NCBI RefSeq assembly: GCF_018531375.1
Contig: NZ_JAHBOH010000001.1
Span: forward strand, 1,860,001-1,924,000
Direction of reading: 5' to 3'
DNA from: Cellulomonas fulva
GTDB lineage: Bacteria; Actinomycetota; Actinomycetes; Actinomycetales; Cellulomonadaceae
Length of the DNA stretch: 64,000 bases
In this document: positions 16,293-23,788 of the stretch, one piece after another
How the letters are laid out: each line of letters starts with the position of its first letter
Position numbering within the stretch: the first letter of the stretch is position 1
Notes under the pieces: generated by a model
The model's database searches: none
Told to the model about the DNA's origin: nothing
What the model saw: the letters and a program-made list of their open reading frames with translations, nothing else
Made by a program: the position numbers and the translations under genes

Positions 16293-17507
16293 TCAGCCGG
16301 CCTCGGCGAGCAGCCCCTGGATCCGCGACACGCCCTCGACCAGGTCGTCGTCGCCCAGCGCGTAGGACAGCCGCAGGAAGCCCGACGGCCCGAACGCCTC
16401 GCCGGGCACCACCGCGACCTCGACCTCGTCGAGGATCAGGGCCGCCAGCTCGGCCGACGTCGTCGGCGTGACGCCCCGGATCGTGCGGCCGAGCACGCCG
16501 TCCACCGACGGGTACGCGTAGAACGCGCCCTGCGGCGACGGCACGACGACACCGTCGATGGCCGAGAGCATCTCGACCATGGTGCGCCGGCGGCGGTCGA
16601 ACGCCGCCCGCATCGCCTCGACGGCGGTCAGGTCGCCGCTGAGCGCGGCGATCGCGGCGCGCTGGGAGACGTTCGCGACGTTCGAGGTGAGGTGGCTCTG
16701 GAAGTTGGTCGCGGCCTTGATGACGTCCGACGGGCCGATCATCCACCCGACCCGCCAGCCGGTCATCGCGTACGTCTTGGCGACGCCGTTGAGCACGATC
16801 GAGGTGTCGACCAGCTCGGGCACCACGCGCTGGATCGGCGTGAACACCGCGTGGTCGTAGGTCAGGTGCTCGTAGATCTCGTCGGTGATGACCCAGATAC
16901 CGTGCTCGAGCGCCCAGCGCCCGATCTCCGCCGTCTGCTCCGGGGAGTACACCGCGCCCGTCGGGTTGGACGGCGAGCAGAACAGCAGGGCCTTCGTGCG
17001 CGGCGTGCGCGCGGCCTCGAGCTGCTCGACGGTCACCAGGTAGCCCTGCTCGACGCCGGCGAACACCTCGACGGGCTCGCCGCCCGTGAGGCGGATCGCC
17101 TCGGGGTAGGTGGTCCAGTACGGCGCCGGGAGGAGGACCTCGTCACCCGGGTCGACGATCGCGGCGAACGCCTGGAAGACCGCCTGCTTGCCGCCGTTGG
17201 TCACGAGCACGTCCTGCGGGCGGACCTCGTACCCCGAGTCGCGCAGCGTCTTGGCGGCGATCGCCTCCCGGAGCGCGGGCAGGCCCGCCGCGGGCGTGTA
17301 GCGGTGGTTCGCCGGGTCCAGCACCGCGGCGGCGGCCGCGTCGACGATCGCCGTGGGCGTCGGGAAGTCGGGCTCCCCGGCCCCGAAGCCGATCACGGGC
17401 CGGCCCGCCGCCTTGAGCGCCTTCGCCTTGGCGTCGACGGCGAGCGTCGCCGACTCGGCGATCGCGGAGAGGCGGGCAGAGACACGGGGGCGCGGCGACT
17501 CACTCAC
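16293..17507 (-). CDS. aspC: pyridoxal-phosphate aminotransferase, aspartate type (class I)
   Basis: A 404-residue fold-type I aminotransferase. The sequence shows [12 protein letters not shown], the PLP-binding [11 protein letters not shown] and [29 protein letters not shown] (Asp for the pyridine nitrogen), the Schiff-base lysine in [17 protein letters not shown], and the C-terminal LRLSYA with the substrate-binding Arg. This fits aspartate aminotransferase of the Ib subgroup (oxaloacetate/glutamate exchange). The GTG start (17507) gives the usual N-terminus. The gene is upstream of tRNA-Trp/secE in divergent orientation, a conserved actinobacterial neighbourhood. Confidence 0.92.
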   Translation of the reverse strand: MSESPRPRVSARLSAIAESATLAVDAKAKALKAAGRPVIGFGAGEPDFPTPTAIVDAAAAAVLDPANHRYTPAAGLPALREAIAAKTLRDSGYEVRPQDVLVTNGGKQAVFQAFAAIVDPGDEVLLPAPYWTTYPEAIRLTGGEPVEVFAGVEQGYLVTVEQLEAARTPRTKALLFCSPSNPTGAVYSPEQTAEIGRWALEHGIWVITDEIYEHLTYDHAVFTPIQRVVPELVDTSIVLNGVAKTYAMTGWRVGWMIGPSDVIKAATNFQSHLTSNVANVSQRAAIAALSGDLTAVEAMRAAFDRRRRTMVEMLSAIDGVVVPSPQGAFYAYPSVDGVLGRTIRGVTPTTSAELAALILDEVEVAVVPGEAFGPSGFLRLSYALGDDDLVEGVSRIQGLLAEAG

Positions 17508-17739
17508 CGGGCCATAGTGGCAGACGTCACGTCGTCGCGGAGAGGCCGTCCGTACCGACGACCTGCCGACGACGAGCCGATCACGAGCCGACGAAGAGCC
17601 GACGAAGAGAGCGGTTCGACCCAGTCGCCGGCGTCCCGTACAGTGGTCCACCGGCGGTTGACGTTCGCCAAGATGACCTGTGCCCGCAGCGCCTCGGTGC
17701 TGCACGGTGCGGGACGTCCTGGGGCTCCGAGTCCGTCGT

Positions 17740-17812
17740 AGGGCAGTGGCGCAATTGGTAGCGCAGCGGTCTCCAAAACCGCAGGTTGCAGGTTCGAGTC
17801 CTGTCTGCCCTG
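17740..17812 (+). tRNA. tRNA-Trp (CCA)
   Basis: A 73-nt tRNA. Acceptor AGGGCAG/CTGCCCT, anticodon loop CTCCAAA (CCA), T loop GGTTCGAGTCC, discriminator G. It lies 56 bases before secE, the standard actinobacterial order trnW-secE-nusG. Confidence 0.97.
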
Positions 17813-17868
17813 CGCAAGCAGGTATCGCAGGTCCCAGTTCCAGCACCGACGAGACGCAGAGGCAAGAC

Positions 17869-18162
17869 GTGAGCGAAACAGCAGCCTCCGCGGCGTCCGA
17901 CGCCGAGGGTTCGGCGCGCACGCCCGCGACGAAGGCCTCGGGCCGTTCCGGTCACCCGGACGAGCGCCGGGGGCTGTTCGCGCGCATCGCCCTCTTCGTC
18001 CGTCAGGTCGTCGCGGAGCTCAAGAAGGTCGTCCGGCCCACGCGGCAGGACCTCATCACCTACACGACCGTCGTGCTGGTGTTCGTCGCCGTCGTCATGG
18101 CGTTCGTCACGGTGCTCGACCTGGGCATCGGCCGGGTCACCTTCTGGGTCTTCGGCGGCTGA
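17869..18162 (+). CDS. secE: preprotein translocase subunit SecE
   Basis: A 97-residue SecE. A variable hydrophilic N-terminus of about 40 residues precedes the amphipathic helix [19 protein letters not shown], the family signature, followed by [13 protein letters not shown] and a single transmembrane helix to the C-terminus. It is the essential clamp of the SecYEG channel in the inner membrane. GTG start with AGAGG upstream. It sits between tRNA-Trp and nusG as in most actinobacteria. Confidence 0.95.
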   Translation: MSETAASAASDAEGSARTPATKASGRSGHPDERRGLFARIALFVRQVVAELKKVVRPTRQDLITYTTVVLVFVAVVMAFVTVLDLGIGRVTFWVFGG

Positions 18163-18237
18163 CCGCCCCCGGGCCCGCGGGCCCGCGCCCTGCCCGCCAT
18201 CCGGGCCGCACCATCGTCGTAGAAAGCAGGTTCGCAC

Positions 18238-19074
18238 GTGTCGAACGAGTCGTCTGAGCCCACGCCGGCCGACGTCGAGCTCGAGGACGCCCTCGAGTCC
18301 GTCGAGGCAGTCGAGGCACCTGTCGACGCCGACGCCGCGGCGGACGCGACCGCGCAGGACGCCGTCGACGTGACGGTGCCCGAGGGTCAGTCCGACGAGG
18401 GTGCGTCCGACGAGGCTGTGTCCGACGAGGGTGCGTCCGACGAGGCCGTGTCCGACGAGCCGGACCCCGACGAGGACCCCGTGGCGGCGTTCAAGTCGCG
18501 GCTGCGCAGCCTGCCGGGCGACTGGTACGTCATCCACTCCTACGCGGGCTACGAGAACCGCGTGAAGGCGAACCTCGAGAACCGCACGCAGAGCCTCAAC
18601 ATGGAGGACTTCATCTACCAGGTGGAGGTCCCCATGGAGGAGGTCGTCGAGATCAAGAACGCGCAGCGCAAGGTCGTCAAGCGCGTGCGCATCCCGGGTT
18701 ACGTCCTGGTCCGCATGGACCTGACCGACGAGTCGTGGGGCGCGGTGCGGCACACGCCCGGCGTCACGGGCTTCGTCGGCCACACGCACCAGCCGGTCCC
18801 GCTCACGCTGGACGAGGTGTTCTCGATGCTGGCCCCGGCCATCGAGGCGAAGGCGCCGACGGCGCCCGCCGCGGGTGCCGCGAAGGCCGCGAGCAAGATC
18901 CAGGTCGACTTCACGGTCGGCGAGTCGGTCACCGTCACGGACGGCCCGTTCGACACGCTGCCCGCGACGATCTCCGAGATCAACGCCGAGAACCAGAAGC
19001 TCAAGGTGCTCGTCTCGATCTTCGGCCGGGAGACCCCGGTCGAGCTCTCGTTCAGCCAGGTCGCCAAGATCTGA
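18238..19074 (+). CDS. nusG: transcription termination/antitermination protein NusG
   Basis: A 278-residue NusG. The NGN domain starts at about residue 96 ([22 protein letters not shown], then [12 protein letters not shown], then TPGVTGFVG), and the C-terminal KOW domain reads [14 protein letters not shown] to SFSQVAKI. NusG binds RNA polymerase and links it to Rho or the ribosome. The first 90 residues form an acidic extension rich in Asp, Glu, Ala and Val, with two near-identical ten-residue repeats [10 protein letters not shown]. Long acidic N-termini are common in actinobacterial NusG, but this one is expanded by repetition. GTG start. Confidence 0.95.
   Translation: MSNESSEPTPADVELEDALESVEAVEAPVDADAAADATAQDAVDVTVPEGQSDEGASDEAVSDEGASDEAVSDEPDPDEDPVAAFKSRLRSLPGDWYVIHSYAGYENRVKANLENRTQSLNMEDFIYQVEVPMEEVVEIKNAQRKVVKRVRIPGYVLVRMDLTDESWGAVRHTPGVTGFVGHTHQPVPLTLDEVFSMLAPAIEAKAPTAPAAGAAKAASKIQVDFTVGESVTVTDGPFDTLPATISEINAENQKLKVLVSIFGRETPVELSFSQVAKI
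18391..18459 (+). repeat. 30-bp tandem repeat in the acidic tail of NusG
   Basis: Two 30-base units (18391-18420 and 18421-18450) differ by one base, and a partial third follows. They encode [10 protein letters not shown] twice plus SDE. Confidence 0.85.
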
Positions 19075-19087
19075 CCGGACGGGCAGG

Positions 19088-19104
19088 GCCCCACGTCGTG
19101 GGGC
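19088..19104 (+). promoter_or_regulatory. hairpin between nusG and rplK
   Basis: GCCCCAC-GTC-GTGGGGC, a 7-bp stem with a 3-base loop, 13 bases after nusG and 58 before rplK. It may be an attenuator or an mRNA-processing site in the rplKA leader. Confidence 0.45.
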
Positions 19105-19162
19105 GTCATTGCAACCGGGTCATCGCCCACGGCGTCGGCCCACGAACAGAACGGACGGCTTC

Positions 19163-19591
19163 ATGCCCCCCAAGAAGAAGGTCACCGGCCTGATCAAGCT
19201 CCAGATCAACGCCGGAGCCGCCACGCCGGCCCCGCCGATCGGCCCCGCGCTCGGCCAGCACGGCGTCAACATCATGGAGTTCTGCAAGGCGTACAACGCG
19301 GCGACCGAGTCGCAGCGCGGCAACGTCATCCCGGTCGAGATCACGGTGTACGAGGACCGCTCGTTCACCTTCATCACGAAGACGCCGCCGGCCGCCGAGC
19401 TGATCAAGAAGGCCGCGGGCGTCGCCAAGGGCTCGTCCACGCCGCACACGGTCAAGGTCGCGACGCTGACCCGCGAGCAGGTGCGCGAGATCGCCAGCAC
19501 CAAGCTCGAGGACCTCAACGCGAACGACCTCGAGGCCGCCGAGAAGATCATCGCGGGCACCGCCCGTTCGATGGGGATCACCGTCGCCTGA
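19163..19591 (+). CDS. rplK: 50S ribosomal protein L11
   Basis: A 142-residue L11 with the N-terminal [18 protein letters not shown], proline-rich [16 protein letters not shown] (the 23S/thiostrepton-site domain) and the RNA-binding C-terminal domain with SMGITVA end. It forms the stalk base with 23S rRNA and is needed for RelA activation. The prolines of the thiostrepton loop are intact. The ATG lacks a strong ribosome site (GGACGG). Co-directional with nusG and rplA. Confidence 0.97.
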   Translation: MPPKKKVTGLIKLQINAGAATPAPPIGPALGQHGVNIMEFCKAYNAATESQRGNVIPVEITVYEDRSFTFITKTPPAAELIKKAAGVAKGSSTPHTVKVATLTREQVREIASTKLEDLNANDLEAAEKIIAGTARSMGITVA

Positions 19592-19672
19592 CGACGGTCA
19601 CCCGCACCACCAGTGGCAGGGCCCGCGTGCGGCCCGTCTGACCACGACTGCTGACACAAGGAGAGCAAGCAG

Positions 19673-20392
19673 ATGCCGAAGCACAGCAAGGCGTACCGCG
19701 CCGCCGCCGAGAAGATCGAGGCCGGCCGGGTCTACGCGCCGCTCGAGGCCGTCCGCCTGGCGCAGGCGACGACCACGACGAAGTACGACGCGACCGTCGA
19801 GGTGGTCTTCCGCCTCGGGATCGACCCCCGCAAGGCGGACCAGATGGTGCGCGGCACCGTCAACCTGCCGCACGGCACGGGCAAGACCGCCCGCGTCATC
19901 GTGTTCGCGAACGGCGAGCGCGCCGAGCAGGCGCGCGCCGCGGGTGCCGACGAGGTCGGTGGCGACGAGCTCATCGAGAAGGTGGCCGCCGGCTACACCG
20001 ACTTCGACGCGGCCGTCGCGACGCCGGACCTCATGGGCAAGGTCGGTCGACTCGGCAAGGTCCTGGGCCCGCGTGGTCTCATGCCGAACCCGAAGACCGG
20101 CACCGTGACGATGGACGTGGCCAAGGCCGTGTCCGACATCAAGGGCGGCAAGATCGAGTTCCGCGCCGACCGGCACGCGAACCTGCACTTCATCATCGGC
20201 AAGGTGTCGTTCAGCGACGTCCAGCTGGTGGAGAACTACGCCGCCGCGCTCGAGGAGATCCTGCGTCTCAAGCCGTCCGCGTCGAAGGGTCGCTACATCA
20301 GCAAGGCGACCATCACGACGACGAACGGCCCGGGCATCGCGCTGGACCAGAACAAGACCCGCAACCTGACCTCGGAGGACGAGGCGGCCTGA
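19673..20392 (+). CDS. rplA: 50S ribosomal protein L1
   Basis: A 239-residue L1. The family motifs [23 protein letters not shown], the [20 protein letters not shown] signature and the C-terminal [16 protein letters not shown] are intact. L1 binds the mobile stalk of 23S rRNA and in other bacteria represses its own operon. ATG preceded by AAGGAG. Unlike the textbook rplKAJL operon, the run ends here with a strong terminator, and rplJ lies more than 6 kb downstream. Confidence 0.97.
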   Translation: MPKHSKAYRAAAEKIEAGRVYAPLEAVRLAQATTTTKYDATVEVVFRLGIDPRKADQMVRGTVNLPHGTGKTARVIVFANGERAEQARAAGADEVGGDELIEKVAAGYTDFDAAVATPDLMGKVGRLGKVLGPRGLMPNPKTGTVTMDVAKAVSDIKGGKIEFRADRHANLHFIIGKVSFSDVQLVENYAAALEEILRLKPSASKGRYISKATITTTNGPGIALDQNKTRNLTSEDEAA

Positions 20393-20424
20393 CGCCCCTC
20401 CCCGAGGCCGGGTGACCGGACTCC

Positions 20425-20472
20425 CACGACGAAGGCCCTGGACCGCGATCGCGGTCCAGGGCCTTCGTCGTG
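20425..20472. terminator. bidirectional terminator after rplA
   Basis: A perfect palindrome with arms of up to 24 bases (CACGACGAAGGCCCTGGACC and complement) centred on GATC, between convergent rplA and the PFTE protease gene. It isolates rplKA from the accessory island. Confidence 0.9.
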
Positions 20473-20493
20473 CGCCCGTCGGACGGAGCTGGC

Positions 20494-22356
20494 TCAGCGG
20501 GCGTCGCGGCGGCCCGCCACCAGCCCGGCCTGGTAGGCGCGCCGGGCGACCGTCCGCGTCGCACGCACCGCGGCCGTCCGGTACGCGGCGGCGTACGCGC
20601 GGCTCCGCCGCGCCCACGCGGCGCGCACCGCGACGAGCGTGGCGCGCCGGCCGGCACGTGCACCTGCCCGGTAGCCCGCACGCAGGCCCGCGACGTACGC
20701 GGCGCGCAGGCGGGCACTCCCGCTCGCGACGCCGCTGGGTCCCGCCGACCCGCCCATCCCCTCGGTGAACGGCTCGGTGAACGGCTCGGTGAACGGCTCG
20801 GTGAACGGGTTGGCGCCCAGCGCTTCGGTGAACGGCTCCGTGAACGGCTCGGTGAAGGGTTCGGTGAACGGGTTGGCGCCCAGCGCTTCGGTGAACGGCT
20901 CCGTGAACGGCTCGGTGAAGGGTTCGGTGAACGGGTTGGCACCGAGCAATTCGGTGAACGGCTCGGTGAACGGGTTGACGCCCAGTGCCTCGGTGAACGG
21001 TTCGGTGAACGGGTTGGCGCCGAGCGCCTCGGTGAACGGTTCGGTGAACGGCTCCGTGAACGGTTCGGTGAACGGGTTGGCGCCCAGTGCTTCGGTGAAC
21101 GGCTCGGTGAACGGGTTCGCGGCCAGCGCCTCGGTGAACGGTTCGGTGAACGGCTCCGTGAACGGCTCCGTGAACGGCTCCGTGAACGGCTCGGTGAAGG
21201 GTTCCGTGAAGGGCTCGGTGAACGGCTGCGCCGACGTCGCGCCGTCGCTCCGGCCAGGCGAGGCCGGTGCGGCCGACCGGGGCGCCCCCTGCGCGCCCCG
21301 GCCCGCCGCTCCGGCCTCGCCCCACGTCCACGGCCGTCGGGTCGCCCCCGGTGCCGCGGCACGCGCCGCGACGACGGAGACCCCGAGCGTGTCGAGGACG
21401 ACGTCGATGGGGTTCGCCACCGAGAAGCTGCCGTCGTCCTCCCCGGCCCACAGCAGCGCGACGACGGCGCCGTCCTCGTCGACCACGACGGAGCCGGAAT
21501 CGCCGCCCGCGGAGAAGCGCTCGACACCCTCGGCGGGCTCGACGCGCACCTGGTCGCGGAGCGTGCGCCAGCCGATGCCGGGCCCGAAGTCGACGGACGT
21601 CGTGTAGTCCGTCGAGACCACGGTCCCGACGGTCACCCCGGTCGTCCGGCCGGACTTGCGCACCGTGGCACCGAGCTCCGCGCGGGCGGCGCCGGCGACG
21701 GGGCCGATGCCGACGACGCCGGGCAGCCACGGCGCGCCGGGTGCGAGTGCCACGACGGCGGCGTCGATGCGGTCCGTGAGCGTGCCGCGCACCAGCGCGC
21801 CGACGCGGTCGCGCGGGGTGCCCCCGTCGGCGATCGCGGGCTGGACCCAGGTGCTGCCCGTGTCCTCGAGCCCGTCGCCCGCGGCCACGTGCCAGTTCGT
21901 GAGCGCGAAGGCGTGGCCGGTGTGCCGCTCGCGGACAAGGACGCCGAGCGTGCCGTTGACGCTGCGGCGCTGCGCCGTGCCGTCGACCGGGATCGTGACG
22001 GCGTCGGCCGGGCCGATGCTGAGGCCGCCGGCGAGCGGGCGGACGCGGGCCGTGTGCAGGTCCGGGCCGGCCGTGTCCGCGCCGCGCAGAGGCGAGACCC
22101 GGTGCTCGACCACGTCGGTGGGCACGCCCTCGAACTCGGCCGGGATGCGCTCGTGGTCGTCCAGGTCGTCGACCGGACGCTTGCGCTGGACGTGCACCAC
22201 GATGGCCTGCCGGCCGGTCGGGGTGCCGTCGGACCACTTCTCGGCGATGTCGACGCCGATGACGCCGGAGCGAGCGAGGAGGGCGTCCTCGACACCCCGC
22301 TTCGTGGGTCGGATCCGGGCGCGGTCGTCGGGGGCGGGCTCGTCGTGCTGGGACAT
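20494..22356 (-). CDS. trypsin-like serine protease with PFTE repeat and basic C-terminal region
   Basis: A 620-residue protein. The chymotrypsin-fold part (about 110-330) has a complete triad by motif: His156 in ALTNWHVA, Asp198 in RIDAAVVAL and Ser287 in SAGGDSGSV. The region before it (IAEKWSDGTPTGRQAIVVHV) resembles bacterial Nal1/Deg-like S1 proteases. Residues 378-532 are 30 copies of the tetrapeptide PFTE in blocks of 8, 2, 4, 2, 2, 4, 4 and 4, separated by pentapeptides such as ALGAN. Residues 533-620 are Arg/Ala-rich with no acidic residue until near the end. There is no signal peptide, so it should be cytoplasmic. ATG at 22356 has AGGAG upstream; a longer frame to 22458 lacks one. 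It is divergent from a sigma factor/CHAT operon. The function is unknown. Confidence 0.82.
   Translation of the reverse strand: MSQHDEPAPDDRARIRPTKRGVEDALLARSGVIGVDIAEKWSDGTPTGRQAIVVHVQRKRPVDDLDDHERIPAEFEGVPTDVVEHRVSPLRGADTAGPDLHTARVRPLAGGLSIGPADAVTIPVDGTAQRRSVNGTLGVLVRERHTGHAFALTNWHVAAGDGLEDTGSTWVQPAIADGGTPRDRVGALVRGTLTDRIDAAVVALAPGAPWLPGVVGIGPVAGAARAELGATVRKSGRTTGVTVGTVVSTDYTTSVDFGPGIGWRTLRDQVRVEPAEGVERFSAGGDSGSVVVDEDGAVVALLWAGEDDGSFSVANPIDVVLDTLGVSVVAARAAAPGATRRPWTWGEAGAAGRGAQGAPRSAAPASPGRSDGATSAQPFTEPFTEPFTEPFTEPFTEPFTEPFTEPFTEALAANPFTEPFTEALGANPFTEPFTEPFTEPFTEALGANPFTEPFTEALGVNPFTEPFTELLGANPFTEPFTEPFTEPFTEALGANPFTEPFTEPFTEPFTEALGANPFTEPFTEPFTEPFTEGMGGSAGPSGVASGSARLRAAYVAGLRAGYRAGARAGRRATLVAVRAAWARRSRAYAAAYRTAAVRATRTVARRAYQAGLVAGRRDAR
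20761..21225 (-). repeat. 465-bp coding repeat: 30 PFTE units with 7 pentapeptide spacers
   Basis: Twelve-base units encoding PFTE occur in runs of even number, split by 15-base spacers encoding ALAAN, ALGAN, ALGVN or LLGAN. 30 x 12 plus 7 x 15 equals exactly 465. Synonymous codons vary between units (for example CTC/TTC and GGT/CGT on the plus strand), so the array is not very recent. Confidence 0.95.
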
Positions 22357-22572
22357 CGGGAGGGTCTCCTCGGTCGGTGCGCGGAGGCGCGCTTCACCAG
22401 TGGCGCGCTCGTCAGGAGCGCAGGGGACGCGGCGAGATACGCGAGCGTCGGCGTTCACCCGTTCGGGTGGTCCGGCTCATCGGCACGGGGTTCGGTGGCC
22501 GAAGAGGTATCAGGCCGTGCGCCGACGACTCCTCGTAGGCACGACCCGCGGGGTGGCGTGCCCACGTCGATC

Positions 22573-22602
22573 TTGTCGGGTTTGTCCGGGCCGTCCTAGT
22601 CT
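22573..22602 (+). promoter_or_regulatory. candidate promoter of the sigma/CHAT operon
   Basis: TTGTCG (22573-22578), 18 bases, TAGTCT (22597-22602), 46 bases before the sigma factor start. The rest of the 292-base divergent region shows no clear repeats or operator. Confidence 0.5.
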
Positions 22603-22648
22603 GACCGGGAGCGGCCGCCACCACGAGGCCAGTCGAGCGAGGGGCCAG

Positions 22649-23281
22649 ATGATGAGTGACGACCTGGTGGAGCCGGTGGACACCGCGCTCCGCGGCCAGG
22701 GGGATGGGCTCGCCGACCAGGCGGCCCGCGCGGTGATCGCGTACCGCGAGGGGAACAGCCAGCCCCTCGCCGCCCTGGTCCAGGTGATGACCCCGCTCCT
22801 GTGGCACACCGTGCGTGCCCAGGGCGCCGACGCCGAGTCGGCCCAGGACATCGTGCAGAACGTGTGGCTCTCGCTGGTCCGCGAGATCGACACGATCCGC
22901 GACCCCCGCGCCACCCTCCAGTGGACGCTGGTCACCGCCAAGCGCGCGGCGTGGCGCACGGTCCGGCGCACGCGTGACGAGGCCGCGCGGACCGACGGCG
23001 ACGAGCAGGCGACCGAGTGGCTCACGGTGCCGCTCGACCAGCTGCCGGACGCCCAGGCCGTGCGGGACGAGCGGGACCGCGTCCTGTGGGAGCACGTCCG
23101 CGCCCTCCCGGAGCGCTGCCGCAAGCTGCTCGGCCTGGTCGCGCTGGTCGACCGGCCGGACTACACCGTCGTCTCGCAGGCGCTCGGCATGCCCGTCGGG
23201 AGCATCGGGCCGACCCGCGGCCGCTGCCTCGCCAAGCTGCGGGTCTCGCTCGCTGCCGACCCCACCTGGAGCCTGTCATGA
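22649..23281 (+). CDS. RNA polymerase sigma factor, ECF-like
   Basis: A 210-residue sigma-70 family protein. Region 2 reads GADAESAQDIVQNVWLSLVREID with the WTLVTAKRAAWRTVRR segment. Region 4 reads ALPERCRKLLGLVALVDRPDY, then VSQALGMPVGSIGPTRGRCLAKLR, the helix-turn-helix that contacts -35 sites. Two adjacent ATGs (22649, 22652) follow GAGGGG. The stop overlaps the next ATG (ATGA), and the CHAT gene follows, giving a three-gene operon. No recognisable anti-sigma factor is present; the next small gene could fill that role but shows no zinc-binding motif. The regulon is unknown. Confidence 0.87.
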   Translation: MMSDDLVEPVDTALRGQGDGLADQAARAVIAYREGNSQPLAALVQVMTPLLWHTVRAQGADAESAQDIVQNVWLSLVREIDTIRDPRATLQWTLVTAKRAAWRTVRRTRDEAARTDGDEQATEWLTVPLDQLPDAQAVRDERDRVLWEHVRALPERCRKLLGLVALVDRPDYTVVSQALGMPVGSIGPTRGRCLAKLRVSLAADPTWSLS

Positions 23282-23781
23282 CCCCCGACGACGCCGCCCT
23301 CACCCTCCTCGCCGGCGGGGCCGTCGACGACCTCGACGTCGCCGTGCTGGGTCGTCTGGCCGAGCTCGTGAACGCGGCCGACCCGATGCCCGACGGGCTC
23401 GTCGACCGGATCGGGATGGCCCTCACGATCGAGGCGCTGCACGCAGAGGTCGCCGAGCTGCGGCTGGTCGGTGAGCCCGCCCTCGCGCTGCGGGCCGACG
23501 AGACGAGCATCGAGGCCGGGACGATCACGTTCACGACCGACGTGCTCACCGTGATGATCTCCGTGCACCACGAGAACGAGCGCGTCCGCGTCGACGGCTG
23601 GGCCGCGCCGACGGGCGAGCTCGACGTCGAGCTGCACCAGTCGGGCCGTGTGGTGACCACGCGGTCCGACGAGGACGGGCGGTTCGTGTTCGTCGAGGTC
23701 GAGCGCGGTCCCGCACGGCTGGTGCTGCGCCGCCCGTCCGACCCCTCGATGCCGGTCGTGACCCCGCAGATCGAGCTCTAG
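23278..23781 (+). CDS. small protein with predicted beta-sandwich C-terminal domain
   Basis: A 167-residue protein translationally coupled to the sigma factor (ATGA overlap) and eight bases before the CHAT gene. The N-terminal 60 residues are helical (GRLAELVNAADPMPDGLVDRI, then ALTIEALHAEVAELRL). The C-terminal part (about 85-160) reads VRVDGWAAPTGELDVELHQ, then TTRSDEDGRFVFVEVERG, the strand pattern of carboxypeptidase-regulatory or CnaB-like beta sandwiches. No cysteine, membrane segment or catalytic motif. Its position suggests an adaptor or regulator of the sigma factor or the CHAT protein; this is inference from context only. Confidence 0.7.
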   Translation: MTPDDAALTLLAGGAVDDLDVAVLGRLAELVNAADPMPDGLVDRIGMALTIEALHAEVAELRLVGEPALALRADETSIEAGTITFTTDVLTVMISVHHENERVRVDGWAAPTGELDVELHQSGRVVTTRSDEDGRFVFVEVERGPARLVLRRPSDPSMPVVTPQIEL

Positions 23782-23788
23782 CGGGACC

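Noticed and set aside
20761-21225. possible CRISPR array
   Set aside because: Units are 12 bases in tandem without unique spacers and keep a continuous coding frame.
20765-21607. plus-strand frame with NGSV repeats
   Set aside because: It is the complement of the PFTE repeat; the minus-strand frame carries the protease triad and a ribosome site.
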